Positions 24,135-32,115 are shown, counted from the stretch's first letter. The stretch: DNA of 33,768 nt from Nitrospira sp. (GCA_005239465.1 SPAW01000014.1:1-33768); one strand, 5' to 3'. The notes: generated by a model not told the origin, from the sequence alone. Numbers and translations are program-made.

Positions 24135-24962
24135 ATGAATGCCTCGATACGAGTATTGACTGTCACCGTAATTCTGCTGAGCGTCCCCGCGATCTCGTCA
24201 GCAGCGGGTCTGGAAAAGGAAGTCAAAGGAAAAGACGGCGCCATGATGGTGCTGATCCCAGAAGGCCCGTTCCCAATGGGGGTTCCACAAGGCGACCGCG
24301 ATGGGGGACGGGACGAGTACCCTCGCCACGACGTGTTTATGGATACCTTCTACATTGATAAGTTCGAGGTGACCAACGGCTGGTATCTCGAGTTCGTCAA
24401 AGCCACCGGTCACCGTGTTCCGCAGAATCCGAAGAACCCCACGCGCAATCTCTGGCAGGGCGACGCCATCACGGAATCGCTCACGGACCGGCCCGTGATT
24501 AATGTGGATTGGGCCGACGCGGACGCCTACTGCGTATGGGCCGGCAAGCGGCTGCCGACGGAAGCCGAGTGGGAAAAAGCGGCCAAGGGAACAGCCGATC
24601 GACGCTTTCCCTGGGGCAATGTCGAACCGACTGACAAGCACCTGAACTTCAACCAGCAGTGGGTCGGGGAAAAGACGTTGATGCCGGTAGGGAGCTATGA
24701 AGCAGGTAAGAGCCCGTTCGGGGTCTACGACATGGCCGGCAATGTATGGGAATGGGTCAACGACTGGTACGACACACGGTACTACGAGAAGAGCCCGGTG
24801 AAGAATCCCAAAGGTCCGGACATGGGCACAAAGAAAGTCATTCGGGGTGCAGGATGGCAGAACGAGACCCCGACTGTCCGCATCTTCACGCGCGTAGAAA
24901 GCGATCCGACGATTCGAAATGAATCCACCGGGTTCCGCTGCGCGGCCGATATTCCAAAGTAA
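24135..24962 (+). CDS. Exported SUMF1/formylglycine-generating-enzyme-fold protein
   Basis: 275 residues from the ATG at 24135, 9 nt after AGGAG; an ATG at 24126 touches the same site and is too close. A Sec signal peptide covers about residues 1-25 (ends SSAAG). The FGE-sulfatase domain (PF03781-type) follows: MMVLIPEGPFPMGVP, FYIDKFEVTNGWYLEFV, PVINVDWADADAYCVWAGKRLPTE (family core), FGVYDMAGNVWEWVNDWYD and VIRGAGW near the end, then TGFRCA. The two Cys that bind copper in true formylglycine-generating enzymes after the GGSW motif are not present, so this is probably a non-catalytic or differently acting member. It is exported to the periplasm by inference. Its TAA is 2 nt before the repeat arm of cassette B. 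Confidence 0.9.
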   Translation: MNASIRVLTVTVILLSVPAISSAAGLEKEVKGKDGAMMVLIPEGPFPMGVPQGDRDGGRDEYPRHDVFMDTFYIDKFEVTNGWYLEFVKATGHRVPQNPKNPTRNLWQGDAITESLTDRPVINVDWADADAYCVWAGKRLPTEAEWEKAAKGTADRRFPWGNVEPTDKHLNFNQQWVGEKTLMPVGSYEAGKSPFGVYDMAGNVWEWVNDWYDTRYYEKSPVKNPKGPDMGTKKVIRGAGWQNETPTVRIFTRVESDPTIRNESTGFRCAADIPK

Positions 24963-24964
24963 AG

Positions 24965-24987
24965 AGGCAAAAGGAAAAAGGTAAAAG
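24965..24987. repeat. Proximal (5') arm of four-helix-bundle cassette B
   Basis: AGGCAAAAGGAAAAA (24965-24979) is the perfect inverted match of 25372-25386. It continues as GGTAAAAG directly into the TTG start of the four-helix-bundle gene. Confidence 0.9.
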
Positions 24988-25368
24988 TTGAACCCCGAGA
25001 AAGAGCGAACGGGAAAAGTTCGAGATATAGAAGAACGGACCTTTCAATTTGCACTTGAGATCGTTCGACTCTGCCAGACGGTGGAAAGAAAAGCAGGCAC
25101 CGCTCGAACTCTTACTCTGCAACTCTTAAGATCGGCAACTTCTGTCGGGGCCAATGTTGAAGAGGCCCAGGCCGGCCAAAGTCGAGCTGATTTCATTAGT
25201 AAATACTCCATCGCTTTGAAGGAGATTCGCGAAGCAAGATATTGGCTCAGACTCATGGCTGAATCGCAAACAATTGATTCCCGAACCGTAGGACCGCTCT
25301 TGGAAGAAGCCATCCAACTCTCCAGAATTATTGGAGCTATTGTTTCTCGTTCCAAGCAGAATCGATGA
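24988..25368 (+). CDS. Four-helix-bundle protein (23S rRNA intervening-sequence / S23 family), copy B
   Basis: 126 residues if the TTG at 24988 is the start; no ATG or GTG occurs before the conserved region, and an AAGG about 7 nt upstream supports TTG. Helical blocks match the family: ERTFQFALEIVRLCQTVER, ARTLTLQLLRSATSVGANVEEAQAGQ, and SKYSIALKEIREARYWLRLMAES. It lacks the FEDL.AWQKA opening of copy A and has VGANVEEAQ in place of IMANIPEGF, so it belongs to a different branch and is not a recent duplicate. It is placed between a SUMF-fold gene and hemD, in the same direction, with inverted repeat arms on both sides. Function unknown. Confidence 0.85.
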   Translation: MNPEKERTGKVRDIEERTFQFALEIVRLCQTVERKAGTARTLTLQLLRSATSVGANVEEAQAGQSRADFISKYSIALKEIREARYWLRLMAESQTIDSRTVGPLLEEAIQLSRIIGAIVSRSKQNR

Positions 25369-25371
25369 CCA

Positions 25372-25408
25372 TTTTTCCTTTTGCCTTTTTACTTTTTCCT
25401 TTTACGCC
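25372..25408. repeat. Distal (3') arm of four-helix-bundle cassette B
   Basis: TTTTTCCTTTTGCCT (25372-25386) mirrors the 5' arm; a second, slightly changed unit (TTTTTCCTTTTACGCC, 25393-25408) follows. It ends 3 nt before the hemD ATG. Confidence 0.9.
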
Positions 25409-25411
25409 ACA

Positions 25412-26248
25412 ATGAGTATGCTTGGCTTCAATGGCCTCACCGTTGCCGCGTTCGAGAGCCGGATGGCTGAGGAGATGGCCGGCCTGATTCGACGCTACGG
25501 CGGCCAACCGCTCGTGGCGCCGGCTCTGCGCGAGGTGCCGCTCGAAAACAACGCCGAGGCGTTGCAGGCCGGTGAGCGACTGATGGCCGGGCATTTCGAG
25601 ATGGTCATTCTCCTCACTGGAGTCGGTACCAAGACGATGATGGAGATTCTCCAGACTCGCTACCAGCTGGAGGCCATCAAGACAGCGCTCGCCCGCACCA
25701 CCTTGGTCGCCCGCGGTCCGAAGCCGGTCGCCGTGTTGAAAGAGTTCGGCCTGACCCCGTCGATCACGGTTCCCGAACCGAATACCTGGAAGGACATTGT
25801 GCGGACCCTCGATCAGAGCGGCTCGCTCATTGAAGTTCGCATGGCAGTGCAGGAATACGGCGTATCAAACCAGGATCTCCTGGAGGCGTTGCGGCAGCGA
25901 GGTGCACACGTGACGCGCGTGCCGGTCTATCGGTGGGCACTTCCTGAAGATACCGGGCTGTTGAAGAACGTGTTACAGGAGATTCTTTCGGGAAACGTGC
26001 AGGTGATGTTGGTGACCAACGCTGTGCAGATCGATCACGTGATGCAGCTCTTGGAGCTGGAAGGAAAGGTAGCTCAGTTCAAAGAGGCCTGCAAGAAGAT
26101 GGTCGTGGCCTCCATCGGCCCCACCGCCAGCGAGCGACTGCGCCAGTACGAGTGGCCGATCGACCTCGAACCGTCACATCCGAAGATGGGGATATTGGTC
26201 AAAGAAGCGTCCGAGCGCGCTCGGACACTTCTCGACCGAAAAAGTTAA
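25412..26248 (+). CDS. hemD: Uroporphyrinogen-III synthase
   Basis: 278 residues from the ATG at 25412. The HemD fold is indicated by VAAFESRMAEEMAGLIRRYGG with PALREVPLENN, then MVILLTGVGTKTMMEIL, RTTLVARGPKPVAVLKEFGL, VPVYRW, VMLVTNAVQIDHVMQLL, and VVASIGPTASERLRQYEW. The enzyme cyclises and inverts ring D of hydroxymethylbilane in haem, sirohaem and cobalamin synthesis. Family sequence identity is always low, so the call rests on this motif order. No ribosome site precedes the ATG: the sequence there is the T-rich repeat arm. It converges on the second SUMF gene with 9 bp between stops. Other tetrapyrrole genes are not in the window. Confidence 0.85.
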   Translation: MSMLGFNGLTVAAFESRMAEEMAGLIRRYGGQPLVAPALREVPLENNAEALQAGERLMAGHFEMVILLTGVGTKTMMEILQTRYQLEAIKTALARTTLVARGPKPVAVLKEFGLTPSITVPEPNTWKDIVRTLDQSGSLIEVRMAVQEYGVSNQDLLEALRQRGAHVTRVPVYRWALPEDTGLLKNVLQEILSGNVQVMLVTNAVQIDHVMQLLELEGKVAQFKEACKKMVVASIGPTASERLRQYEWPIDLEPSHPKMGILVKEASERARTLLDRKS

Positions 26249-26257
26249 AGTTTAGTC

Positions 26258-27196
26258 TCAGAAGCTAGTCTGCTGCGGCTTTACTTCCGGCGATTCCCCG
26301 GAATCCTTTACATCACGAGCGCAGCGGAAACCCATCCAGTTCATCTTGGTGTTGGGATCAGTCCCGTTGCGTTGCGCGGCCCGCACGCTCGGCGTGCTGT
26401 CGACCCATCCTCCGCCACGGAAGCTCCGCTGCGTTCCCTTCTCCGGTCCCTTGGGATTCTTGTCCGGCGCAGTCGCGTAGTACTTGGGGTCATACCAGTC
26501 GGCCACCCACTCGGCCACGTTCCCCGCCATTTGGAACAGGCCGTACGGACTTACCGCATTGTCGTACTTGCCCACGGAAATGATCGGTGGATACAGCAGC
26601 AACCGCTCGGGACGATCGCGCACTGGACCCGACAAGCCGGTCCGACCGAAGTTCGAACGCGACAATCCCGCCGCCTGGTTGCCCCAAGGATAAATGCGCC
26701 CATCTTCGCCGCGTGCCGCCTTTTCCCATTCGGCTTCGGTCGGCAGGCGCTTCCCTGCCCACTTGCAGTAGGCATCGGCATCAACCCACGACACGTGCAT
26801 CACAGGATGGTTGACCATGGTCTCCTGGAAGTTGCCGCCGTCATACTGCCAGTCGATTAACGGCGGCAGATCCTTGGCGAGGACGAACTTCAGATATTGC
26901 ACGGTGGTTACTTCGAACTTATCGATCTCGTAGGCATCCAGATAGACCTTCCGCTGCGGGAGCTCTGCCTGATAGGCGTTGCGATCCACCTTCTTGTCGC
27001 TCCCCATGATGAACGAGCCAGCCGGAATGAGGACCATCTCGTCGTGAGTCGGCAACTTCACCCGCTCAACGGCAAGTTTCTTTCCTTCGGGAGTCCATTC
27101 CCGGACGACATCGGCAACATCCAATGCGTGAACCAATCCGCCCATTGTAATCAGTCCTGTCACAACAGCGCCCGCGATGATTCCGAAAACTCGCAC
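26258..27196 (-). CDS. Second exported SUMF1/formylglycine-enzyme-fold protein
   Basis: 312 residues from a GTG at 27196 with AAGGAGG 7 nt upstream; the longer open frame to 27403 overlaps the preceding gene and is not native. Residues 1-24 form a signal peptide (VFGIIAGAVVTGLITMGG core). The domain shows MVLIPAGSFIMGSD, YEIDKFEVTTVQYLKFV, VMHVSWVDADAYCKWAGKRLPTE, YGLFQMAGNVAEWVADWYD, SFRGGGW and MGFRCARD. As in the first copy, the copper-site Cys pair of catalytic FGEs is absent. It is 21 bp after the stop of an exported hypothetical, and the two probably form one transcript. Role is likely structural or binding in the periplasm; partner unknown. Confidence 0.9.
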   Translation of the reverse strand: MRVFGIIAGAVVTGLITMGGLVHALDVADVVREWTPEGKKLAVERVKLPTHDEMVLIPAGSFIMGSDKKVDRNAYQAELPQRKVYLDAYEIDKFEVTTVQYLKFVLAKDLPPLIDWQYDGGNFQETMVNHPVMHVSWVDADAYCKWAGKRLPTEAEWEKAARGEDGRIYPWGNQAAGLSRSNFGRTGLSGPVRDRPERLLLYPPIISVGKYDNAVSPYGLFQMAGNVAEWVADWYDPKYYATAPDKNPKGPEKGTQRSFRGGGWVDSTPSVRAAQRNGTDPNTKMNWMGFRCARDVKDSGESPEVKPQQTSF

Positions 27197-27216
27197 GTTC
27201 CGTCCTCCTTGCTGTT

Positions 27217-27807
27217 TTACATGCCCGGCCCGGTATGCCCGGGTGTCTCCTGTTTGTTGAAGTCTTCCAGCGGCTGAAAGTTGACTGGCAGGTTGAAGAG
27301 GTAGTCCGAGACCGACCGCAGCTTCACATGCTGGTACTCCACGATCCAGCTCCCGTCTTTCTTCGCAAGCTTCATCGGAAAATGAATATCCGTGGCGACC
27401 CATTGATAGTACACGTCGACATGCTCCCCTTGCCTTGTCGTGACTTCGTACAGGACCGTTGGATGCCCTTCGCGTGTTTCAGTCCCGATCTCTTCCCGTG
27501 ATACCTCGCCTTCGAGCTTTTCCGTGACCATCAAATCCTGTTCCGCGCTATAGGGCATGGTCTTGAAATGCTTCATGCGCGAGAGCAGCAACCACACGAC
27601 CTGTTTGTCTTTTCGGACGATACTGACATTCACCGGCCCCATGGAGTGATGCTCGATCCGCCACATATCGTCGCGATAGTAGACGATGGCCTTGCCGGTG
27701 CGGCCATCCATCTTCGTGATGCGATCAGCCGTGAACTCCAGCGCCCAGCTTGGGAGGCTGGTTCCAACGACGACTACAACGATGAGGGACACAACAAGTC
27801 GATACAT
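27217..27807 (-). CDS. Exported hypothetical protein, DUF4412/LolA-like beta fold
   Basis: 196 residues with a signal peptide (about residues 1-22, ending SWALEF). The mature part alternates short strands: FTADRITKMDGRTGKAIVYYRDDMWRIEHH, VSIVRKDKQVVWLLLSRMKHFKTMP, HPTVLYEVTT and VDVYYQWVATDIHFPMKL. This pattern resembles lipoprotein-carrier or outer-membrane lipoprotein-sorting type folds (DUF4412). I give no function. It lies 52 bp after the alcohol dehydrogenase stop and 21 bp before the SUMF start. No strong ribosome site precedes the ATG. Confidence 0.75.
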   Translation of the reverse strand: MYRLVVSLIVVVVVGTSLPSWALEFTADRITKMDGRTGKAIVYYRDDMWRIEHHSMGPVNVSIVRKDKQVVWLLLSRMKHFKTMPYSAEQDLMVTEKLEGEVSREEIGTETREGHPTVLYEVTTRQGEHVDVYYQWVATDIHFPMKLAKKDGSWIVEYQHVKLRSVSDYLFNLPVNFQPLEDFNKQETPGHTGPGM

Positions 27808-27859
27808 AATTCGTCAATCTACCACAGTTGGGGGGTTTGATTTCCAGACTCGTCGATGG

Positions 27860-28858
27860 TCACAACGAGAGGACGGCCGCCCCTTGAAAGGCCCCAGCCT
27901 TCAGTGCCTGCAGCGCGCGGTTGGCCTCGTCAAGGGGAAAGCGAACCGTGTGCGGTTTGATGGGAATGGCGGCAGCCTCACGCAGCAGATCAAGCCCGTC
28001 CTGCCTGGTATTGGCCGTGACGCTGCGAATGACTCGCTCACCAAATATCTCGTGATCGTAGTTGAGCGAGGGGATCGGTGACATATGAATGCCGGCCAGC
28101 GCGAGCGTGCCGCCACGTTCGAGCGCACGTAAAGCCGGTGGAACCAATTCGCCGGCCGGCGCAAAGATAATCGATCCGTGCAATCTGTCCGGTGGCATGT
28201 CGGTCGCTCCACCGACCCAGACGGCTCCCAGTTGTCTCGCCAAGTCTTGATGCTCAGCCTTGAGCGAACTGACATAGACCTGGCAGCCCCAGTGGCGAGC
28301 GATCTGAATGGCGATGTGCGCCGAGGCGCCGAATCCATACAAACCAAGGCGCTGGCCGGGCTTGACCCCGCTGAGACGCAATGCACGGTAGCCGATAATT
28401 CCCGCGCAGAGCAGCGGAGCGGCCTCGTCGTCTGAAAAGACCGGAGGGATCGGATAGGCAAATCGCGCGGGCACGACGGCATACTCCGCATATCCTCCAT
28501 CAACCTGATAACCGGTGAACCGCGCCTTCGCACACAGATTTTCCCGCCCGCTTGTACAAAATTCGCAGCTTCCGCACGTGCCCTGAAGCCAGGCAATCCC
28601 GACACGATCCCCTTTTCTTAGGTCAGGAGCCATCGAACCAACCCGTACGACTGTACCCACTGCCTGATGTCCGGGAATCAGCGGGAGCATGATGTTTGCG
28701 AGTTCCCCCTCTACCACATGCAGGTCCGTGCGGCAGACTCCACAGACGTGAATTTTCACGAGTACCTGGCCAGTCCCTGGGACTGGTACAGGGCAGTCTT
28801 GCAGTAGCAACGGGCTGCTGGAGACATCGCCCGTGTGGTTGAGCACCATGGCTTTCAT
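27860..28858 (-). CDS. Zinc-dependent alcohol dehydrogenase family protein
   Basis: 332 residues from the ATG at 28858 (a second ATG at 28870). Catalytic zinc ligands are Cys in CGVCRTDLH and His in IPGHQAVG. The structural zinc lobe is complete (CGSCEFCTSGRENLC). The coenzyme Rossmann part has LGLYGFGASAHIAIQIA in place of the more common GxGGxG, a feature of one branch of the family. It oxidises an alcohol or reduces an aldehyde with NAD(P). The substrate is not predictable. The gene follows the MITE-like repeat by 100 bp and precedes an exported hypothetical by 52 bp. Confidence 0.88.
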   Translation of the reverse strand: MKAMVLNHTGDVSSSPLLLQDCPVPVPGTGQVLVKIHVCGVCRTDLHVVEGELANIMLPLIPGHQAVGTVVRVGSMAPDLRKGDRVGIAWLQGTCGSCEFCTSGRENLCAKARFTGYQVDGGYAEYAVVPARFAYPIPPVFSDDEAAPLLCAGIIGYRALRLSGVKPGQRLGLYGFGASAHIAIQIARHWGCQVYVSSLKAEHQDLARQLGAVWVGGATDMPPDRLHGSIIFAPAGELVPPALRALERGGTLALAGIHMSPIPSLNYDHEIFGERVIRSVTANTRQDGLDLLREAAAIPIKPHTVRFPLDEANRALQALKAGAFQGAAVLSL

Positions 28859-28958
28859 AGATGATCCCATGTTGACCGACAGGTTCGGCAGAATACTCCC
28901 GTGAGCCGGTGAGCGTCACGGGAGATTCATCGGGGGATTCAAATGCTGGATGACCATC

Positions 28959-29240
28959 TAGCAGGCTGTTGAAAAATCATTCAAGCACCTGGGAAGGGTA
29001 CAACTGCAACCAATCATGGATTGTAGAAGGATACCCCCCAGGATGCTCAAAAAGTTCGTTCAGCAAGGCCGCAGCGAGTGAAGGGGACTGTCGCCCTTTC
29101 CATTGGCGACTGTCCCCGTCGAGATCGGGACAGGCACGGCTCGGCTGAGCTCGCCGAAGTCCGGCAATGCCGGAGCCAGTCCCTCGGAGCCCCTGAACGA
29201 TGCGAGAACGCCGCTGGCGGACTTTTTCAGCATCCTATTA
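28959..29240. repeat. MITE-like dispersed repeat, copy 2
   Basis: 282 bp with terminal inverted repeats: left TAGCAGGCTGTTGAAAAATC, right read inward TAATAGGATGCTGAAAAAGT. A third, internal end-like motif (AGGATGCTCAAAAAG) is at about 29041. CTGTCCCCGTC...GGGACAGGCAC and GCCGGAGCCAGTCCC are shared with copy 1 at 21195-21449. The right end starts exactly at the TAA of the YceI gene. No ORF of its own. Confidence 0.8.
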
Positions 29241-29849
29241 GGGTTTCTTGGCCTTGATGCACTCGATATCAAGCCGGATCTGAACTTCGTCACCGACGAC
29301 CAGTCCTCCGCTATCAAGCGTTTTGTTCCATATCATGCCGAAGTCCTTGCGGTTCAGTTTCCCTTCGGCGTTGAATCCGGCCCTGGTGTTACCCCAGGGG
29401 TCTTTGGTCACTCCATTGAAGGTTCCGACAAGCGTGATCTCTTTCGTCACACCGCGAAGGGTGAGATCGCCAACAGCCATGTAGCCGTCACCTTGTTGCT
29501 TGTAACTCTTCAGCTTGTATGTCATCGTCGGAAACTTTTTGACGTCGAAGAAGTCGGCATTGCGCAGATGGACGTCGCGTTTCTCTTGGTTCGTATTGAC
29601 GGATGCTGTGTTGATGGTGGCTTCGACCGTCTTGAAGGTCTTGGCGTCCGAGTCCATCTCGACGAACCCACTATAGTCCATAAAGCGTCCGGCTGTTTTG
29701 GACACCACCATGTGCGTAACGCGAAACTCGATGATCGAGTGATCGGGATCGACATCCCAACGAGCCGTTTCTGCCCCAACCCCTGTGGGCAGGATAGCCA
29801 ACAGCCCCCATGTCATCACGCCCACAATCCACATCGACCCAGCCCTCAT
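29238..29849 (-). CDS. YceI-family periplasmic protein
   Basis: 203 residues. A GGAGGAG site lies 5-8 nt before the ATG. The signal peptide covers about residues 1-26 (ends TGVGAET). The YceI lipocalin-like domain follows: WDVDPDHSIIEFRVTHMVVS, GRFMDYSGFVEMD, ATINTASVNTNQEKRDVHLR, FFDVKKFPTMTYKL, GDLTLRGVTKEITL and GLVVGDEVQIRLDIE. The family binds long polyisoprenoids or amphiphilic molecules in the periplasm. Length and motifs are normal. Its stop codon is the first codon of the MITE-like repeat downstream. Confidence 0.95.
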   Translation of the reverse strand: MRAGSMWIVGVMTWGLLAILPTGVGAETARWDVDPDHSIIEFRVTHMVVSKTAGRFMDYSGFVEMDSDAKTFKTVEATINTASVNTNQEKRDVHLRNADFFDVKKFPTMTYKLKSYKQQGDGYMAVGDLTLRGVTKEITLVGTFNGVTKDPWGNTRAGFNAEGKLNRKDFGMIWNKTLDSGGLVVGDEVQIRLDIECIKAKKP

Positions 29850-29886
29850 GTTCTCTCCTCCGCTGTTTCGCTTGATACAGTCTTTG

Positions 29887-30885
29887 TTATTTCTTGGGCG
29901 TGACTGTTCCCGAATTCGGACTCGACGCGTGAGGGTTCGCGACTGACCGGGTTTCCTGCGACCCCACTTTAACGCCCGTCCGCATCCTCACATGCACATC
30001 GACCGGTTCCGATCCCACATCGTCGGGAAACGGAGGAAACGGTTGCGCATGGACAATGGCATGAATGCCCGCCTCATCGATTTCGCGTGCGCCAGACCCT
30101 TTTTCAATCTCAATCAACTGGGCCCGCCCGCTGGGATACAATCGAAACCGGACACGAACCGTCTCGCTCGACGGGGAATGACGAACCCGGCGCGCGGTGC
30201 GGCTCCAGCTTCGACTCACGAGGTGACTGATTTGTTGCCAATAGGCCCGTCCCTGCCCTGGCGTGGGCAGCGGCAGGAGATCCTCTTCCACCACTAGCCC
30301 ACTGGCGATGGGATTTGCATCGGGCTGAACCTCATCTTGGCTCGCGTCACCTCCGTCAAGTTCATTCCTAGTGGGAAGTGGTAGCTCGTTTGTGTCGCTC
30401 TCTGGTTCTTGCTTCCCCAAAGTCACATAGACGATCCGCGTCATTACCCGCTCCAACTTCTTTTCCTTCTGAGACCGGGCGAAGGTGACATGTATCCGCG
30501 CGACTTTTGGGTTCACCGAAAGTTTTCCCTGAGGGATGGGCTCAAGGGTCACCGTAGCTTTCATCACCATCGACAGGGGATCTGGCTCCAACGTGACCAC
30601 CTGTCGCCGGAAGTGGATCGATTCACAAACGGCGACCAATGGGACATGGCCCTGGGCCACCCCACCGAGCGCAATAGATAACTCGAGCGGCTTGCCGACT
30701 TGGATATCCCCCGAAGCATCGGAGCTGGCGAAATCAAACGTGACCCATCGCTTTCCTGAATAGGCGGTCTGAGATGCAACGGGCGAGGAAGCTGCCTGGA
30801 CAAATGTCTGGGAAGTAGCCTGGCATAGCATAGCCCCGAGAAGGCCGGCAACCAAAACAAGACGGTTGGAGGCTGAACGGACCAT
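29887..30885 (-). CDS. Exported TonB C-terminal-domain protein
   Basis: 332 residues. A signal peptide covers about residues 1-32 (ends VQAAS). Residues about 45-150 form a beta-rich region without a family I recognise (KRWVTFDFASSDASGD, then VTLEPDPLSMVMKATVTLEP). A Pro/Glu/Asp-rich linker follows, and residues about 215-305 match a TonB/TolA C-terminal fold: WQQISHLVSRSW, VRVRFRLYPSGRAQLIEIEKGSGAREIDEAGIHAI, QPFPPFPD. Instead of an N-terminal membrane anchor it has a cleavable-looking signal, so it is probably not a classical TonB energiser. It stands 37 bp upstream of the YceI gene and may share its transcript. Confidence 0.82.
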   Translation of the reverse strand: MVRSASNRLVLVAGLLGAMLCQATSQTFVQAASSPVASQTAYSGKRWVTFDFASSDASGDIQVGKPLELSIALGGVAQGHVPLVAVCESIHFRRQVVTLEPDPLSMVMKATVTLEPIPQGKLSVNPKVARIHVTFARSQKEKKLERVMTRIVYVTLGKQEPESDTNELPLPTRNELDGGDASQDEVQPDANPIASGLVVEEDLLPLPTPGQGRAYWQQISHLVSRSWSRTARRVRHSPSSETVRVRFRLYPSGRAQLIEIEKGSGAREIDEAGIHAIVHAQPFPPFPDDVGSEPVDVHVRMRTGVKVGSQETRSVANPHASSPNSGTVTPKK

Positions 30886-30950
30886 GGTATTCGCATCCTA
30901 CTCATCACGGGAAGTCTGTGCAACCCGTTTCTTCACCAAAACGCAGATGC

Positions 30951-30975
30951 CCAACTCATCCAGTTGGTATAGAAT
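30951..30975 (+). promoter_or_regulatory. Palindrome and -10-like element before tdh
   Basis: CCAACT (30951-30956) and AGTTGG (30962-30967) form an inverted repeat with a 5-nt centre. TATAGAAT follows at 30968-30975, giving TAGAAT as a -10 hexamer 6 nt before the ATG. Transcription would then start at or very near the first base of the tdh start codon. The -35 region is not recognisable. Confidence 0.4.
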
Positions 30976-30981
30976 AGTTTG

Positions 30982-32016
30982 ATGCAAGCGCTCGTCAAAA
31001 CTACCGCCGCGCCAGGTTTAACACCGACGGAATGGCCCGACCCGACCCCAGGCCCACGCGACGTCATCGTCAAGGTGACCGCCACGTCCTTGTGCGGAAC
31101 CGACGCCCATATCTATCGATGGGACGAATGGGCCCATCGGCGCGTGCATCCTCCGCGCATCATCGGCCATGAATTGTGCGGCCACGTCGTGGAGATGGGG
31201 CGAGAGGTTTCGCTCGTGAAGGTCGGTGATTATGTTGCGGCCGAGTCGCACATCACCTGCGGCCATTGTTTCCAATGCCGGACCGGACAGGCGCACGTCT
31301 GCAAAAACTACAAAATTCTGGGGATCGATCTCGACGGCTCCTATGCCGAGTATGTCGCGCTTCCTGAAGGCGTCTTGTGGCAAACCGCTCCGGAGATTCC
31401 TCCTGAGTTCGCCTGCGTCCAAGAACCCCTCGGCAACGCCGTCGATGCCGCGCTCGCCGAAGACCTCACCGGCCATACGGTCTTGATCACGGGATGCGGA
31501 CCCACCGGTCTGTTTGCGGCCGCCGTCTCCCGCGTGGCAGGTGCCGCAACCATTATCGCTTCCGATGTCAGCGACTATCGGCTGGGGCTCGCCAAACAAT
31601 TGGGCGTGGATCATACGGTGAACGTGAAAACCGACCCGCCGGAGGCGGTTGCCGGAGCGATTCGCGATCTGACGGCCGGTGAAGGCGTCGACGCCGCGTT
31701 GGAAATGTCGGGCGACCCGACCGCGTTGCACCAAGCCTTTCGCGCCGTGAAGAACGGAGGACGAGTGACTCTCTTTGGCATTCCGACCGGATCGGTCTGC
31801 TTTGATCTCCCGAATGAAATTATTTTTAAAGGCATTCGCGTCTACGGCGTCACAGGTCGGCATCTCTTCGGGACATGGTATCGGCTCGCGGGGCTCTTCA
31901 AAGCCGGCCTGAATATCCGGCCGGTGATCACGCATTCGTTCCCGATGGCCGAGTTCGCCACGGGTTTTGATTTGATCAAGTCAGGGCAATGCGGGAAGGT
32001 GGTGCTGTTTCCTTAG
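30982..32016 (+). CDS. tdh: L-threonine 3-dehydrogenase
   Basis: 344 residues from the ATG at 30982; a TTG directly before it is not needed. Catalytic zinc ligands are C38 in SLCGTDAH and the His-Glu pair in IIGHELCG. The structural zinc Cys set is CGHCFQCRTGQAHVC. The Rossmann motif is ITGCGPTGLFAAAVS. IDLDGSYAEYV and VYGVTGRHLFGTWY are specific to Tdh within the medium-chain family. It oxidises L-threonine to 2-amino-3-ketobutyrate with NAD. The downstream kbl completes the pathway to glycine and acetyl-CoA. No Shine-Dalgarno is seen. Confidence 0.95.
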   Translation: MQALVKTTAAPGLTPTEWPDPTPGPRDVIVKVTATSLCGTDAHIYRWDEWAHRRVHPPRIIGHELCGHVVEMGREVSLVKVGDYVAAESHITCGHCFQCRTGQAHVCKNYKILGIDLDGSYAEYVALPEGVLWQTAPEIPPEFACVQEPLGNAVDAALAEDLTGHTVLITGCGPTGLFAAAVSRVAGAATIIASDVSDYRLGLAKQLGVDHTVNVKTDPPEAVAGAIRDLTAGEGVDAALEMSGDPTALHQAFRAVKNGGRVTLFGIPTGSVCFDLPNEIIFKGIRVYGVTGRHLFGTWYRLAGLFKAGLNIRPVITHSFPMAEFATGFDLIKSGQCGKVVLFP

Positions 32017-32115
32017 ATAGCGCGCGATAGGCGGGACATGCGAGAAAGGCGCGACTCGCTAAAATTCCATTTCGCGCAAGTCTCGCCCGTCACGCGAGTC
32101 TCGCGACTACGATTC

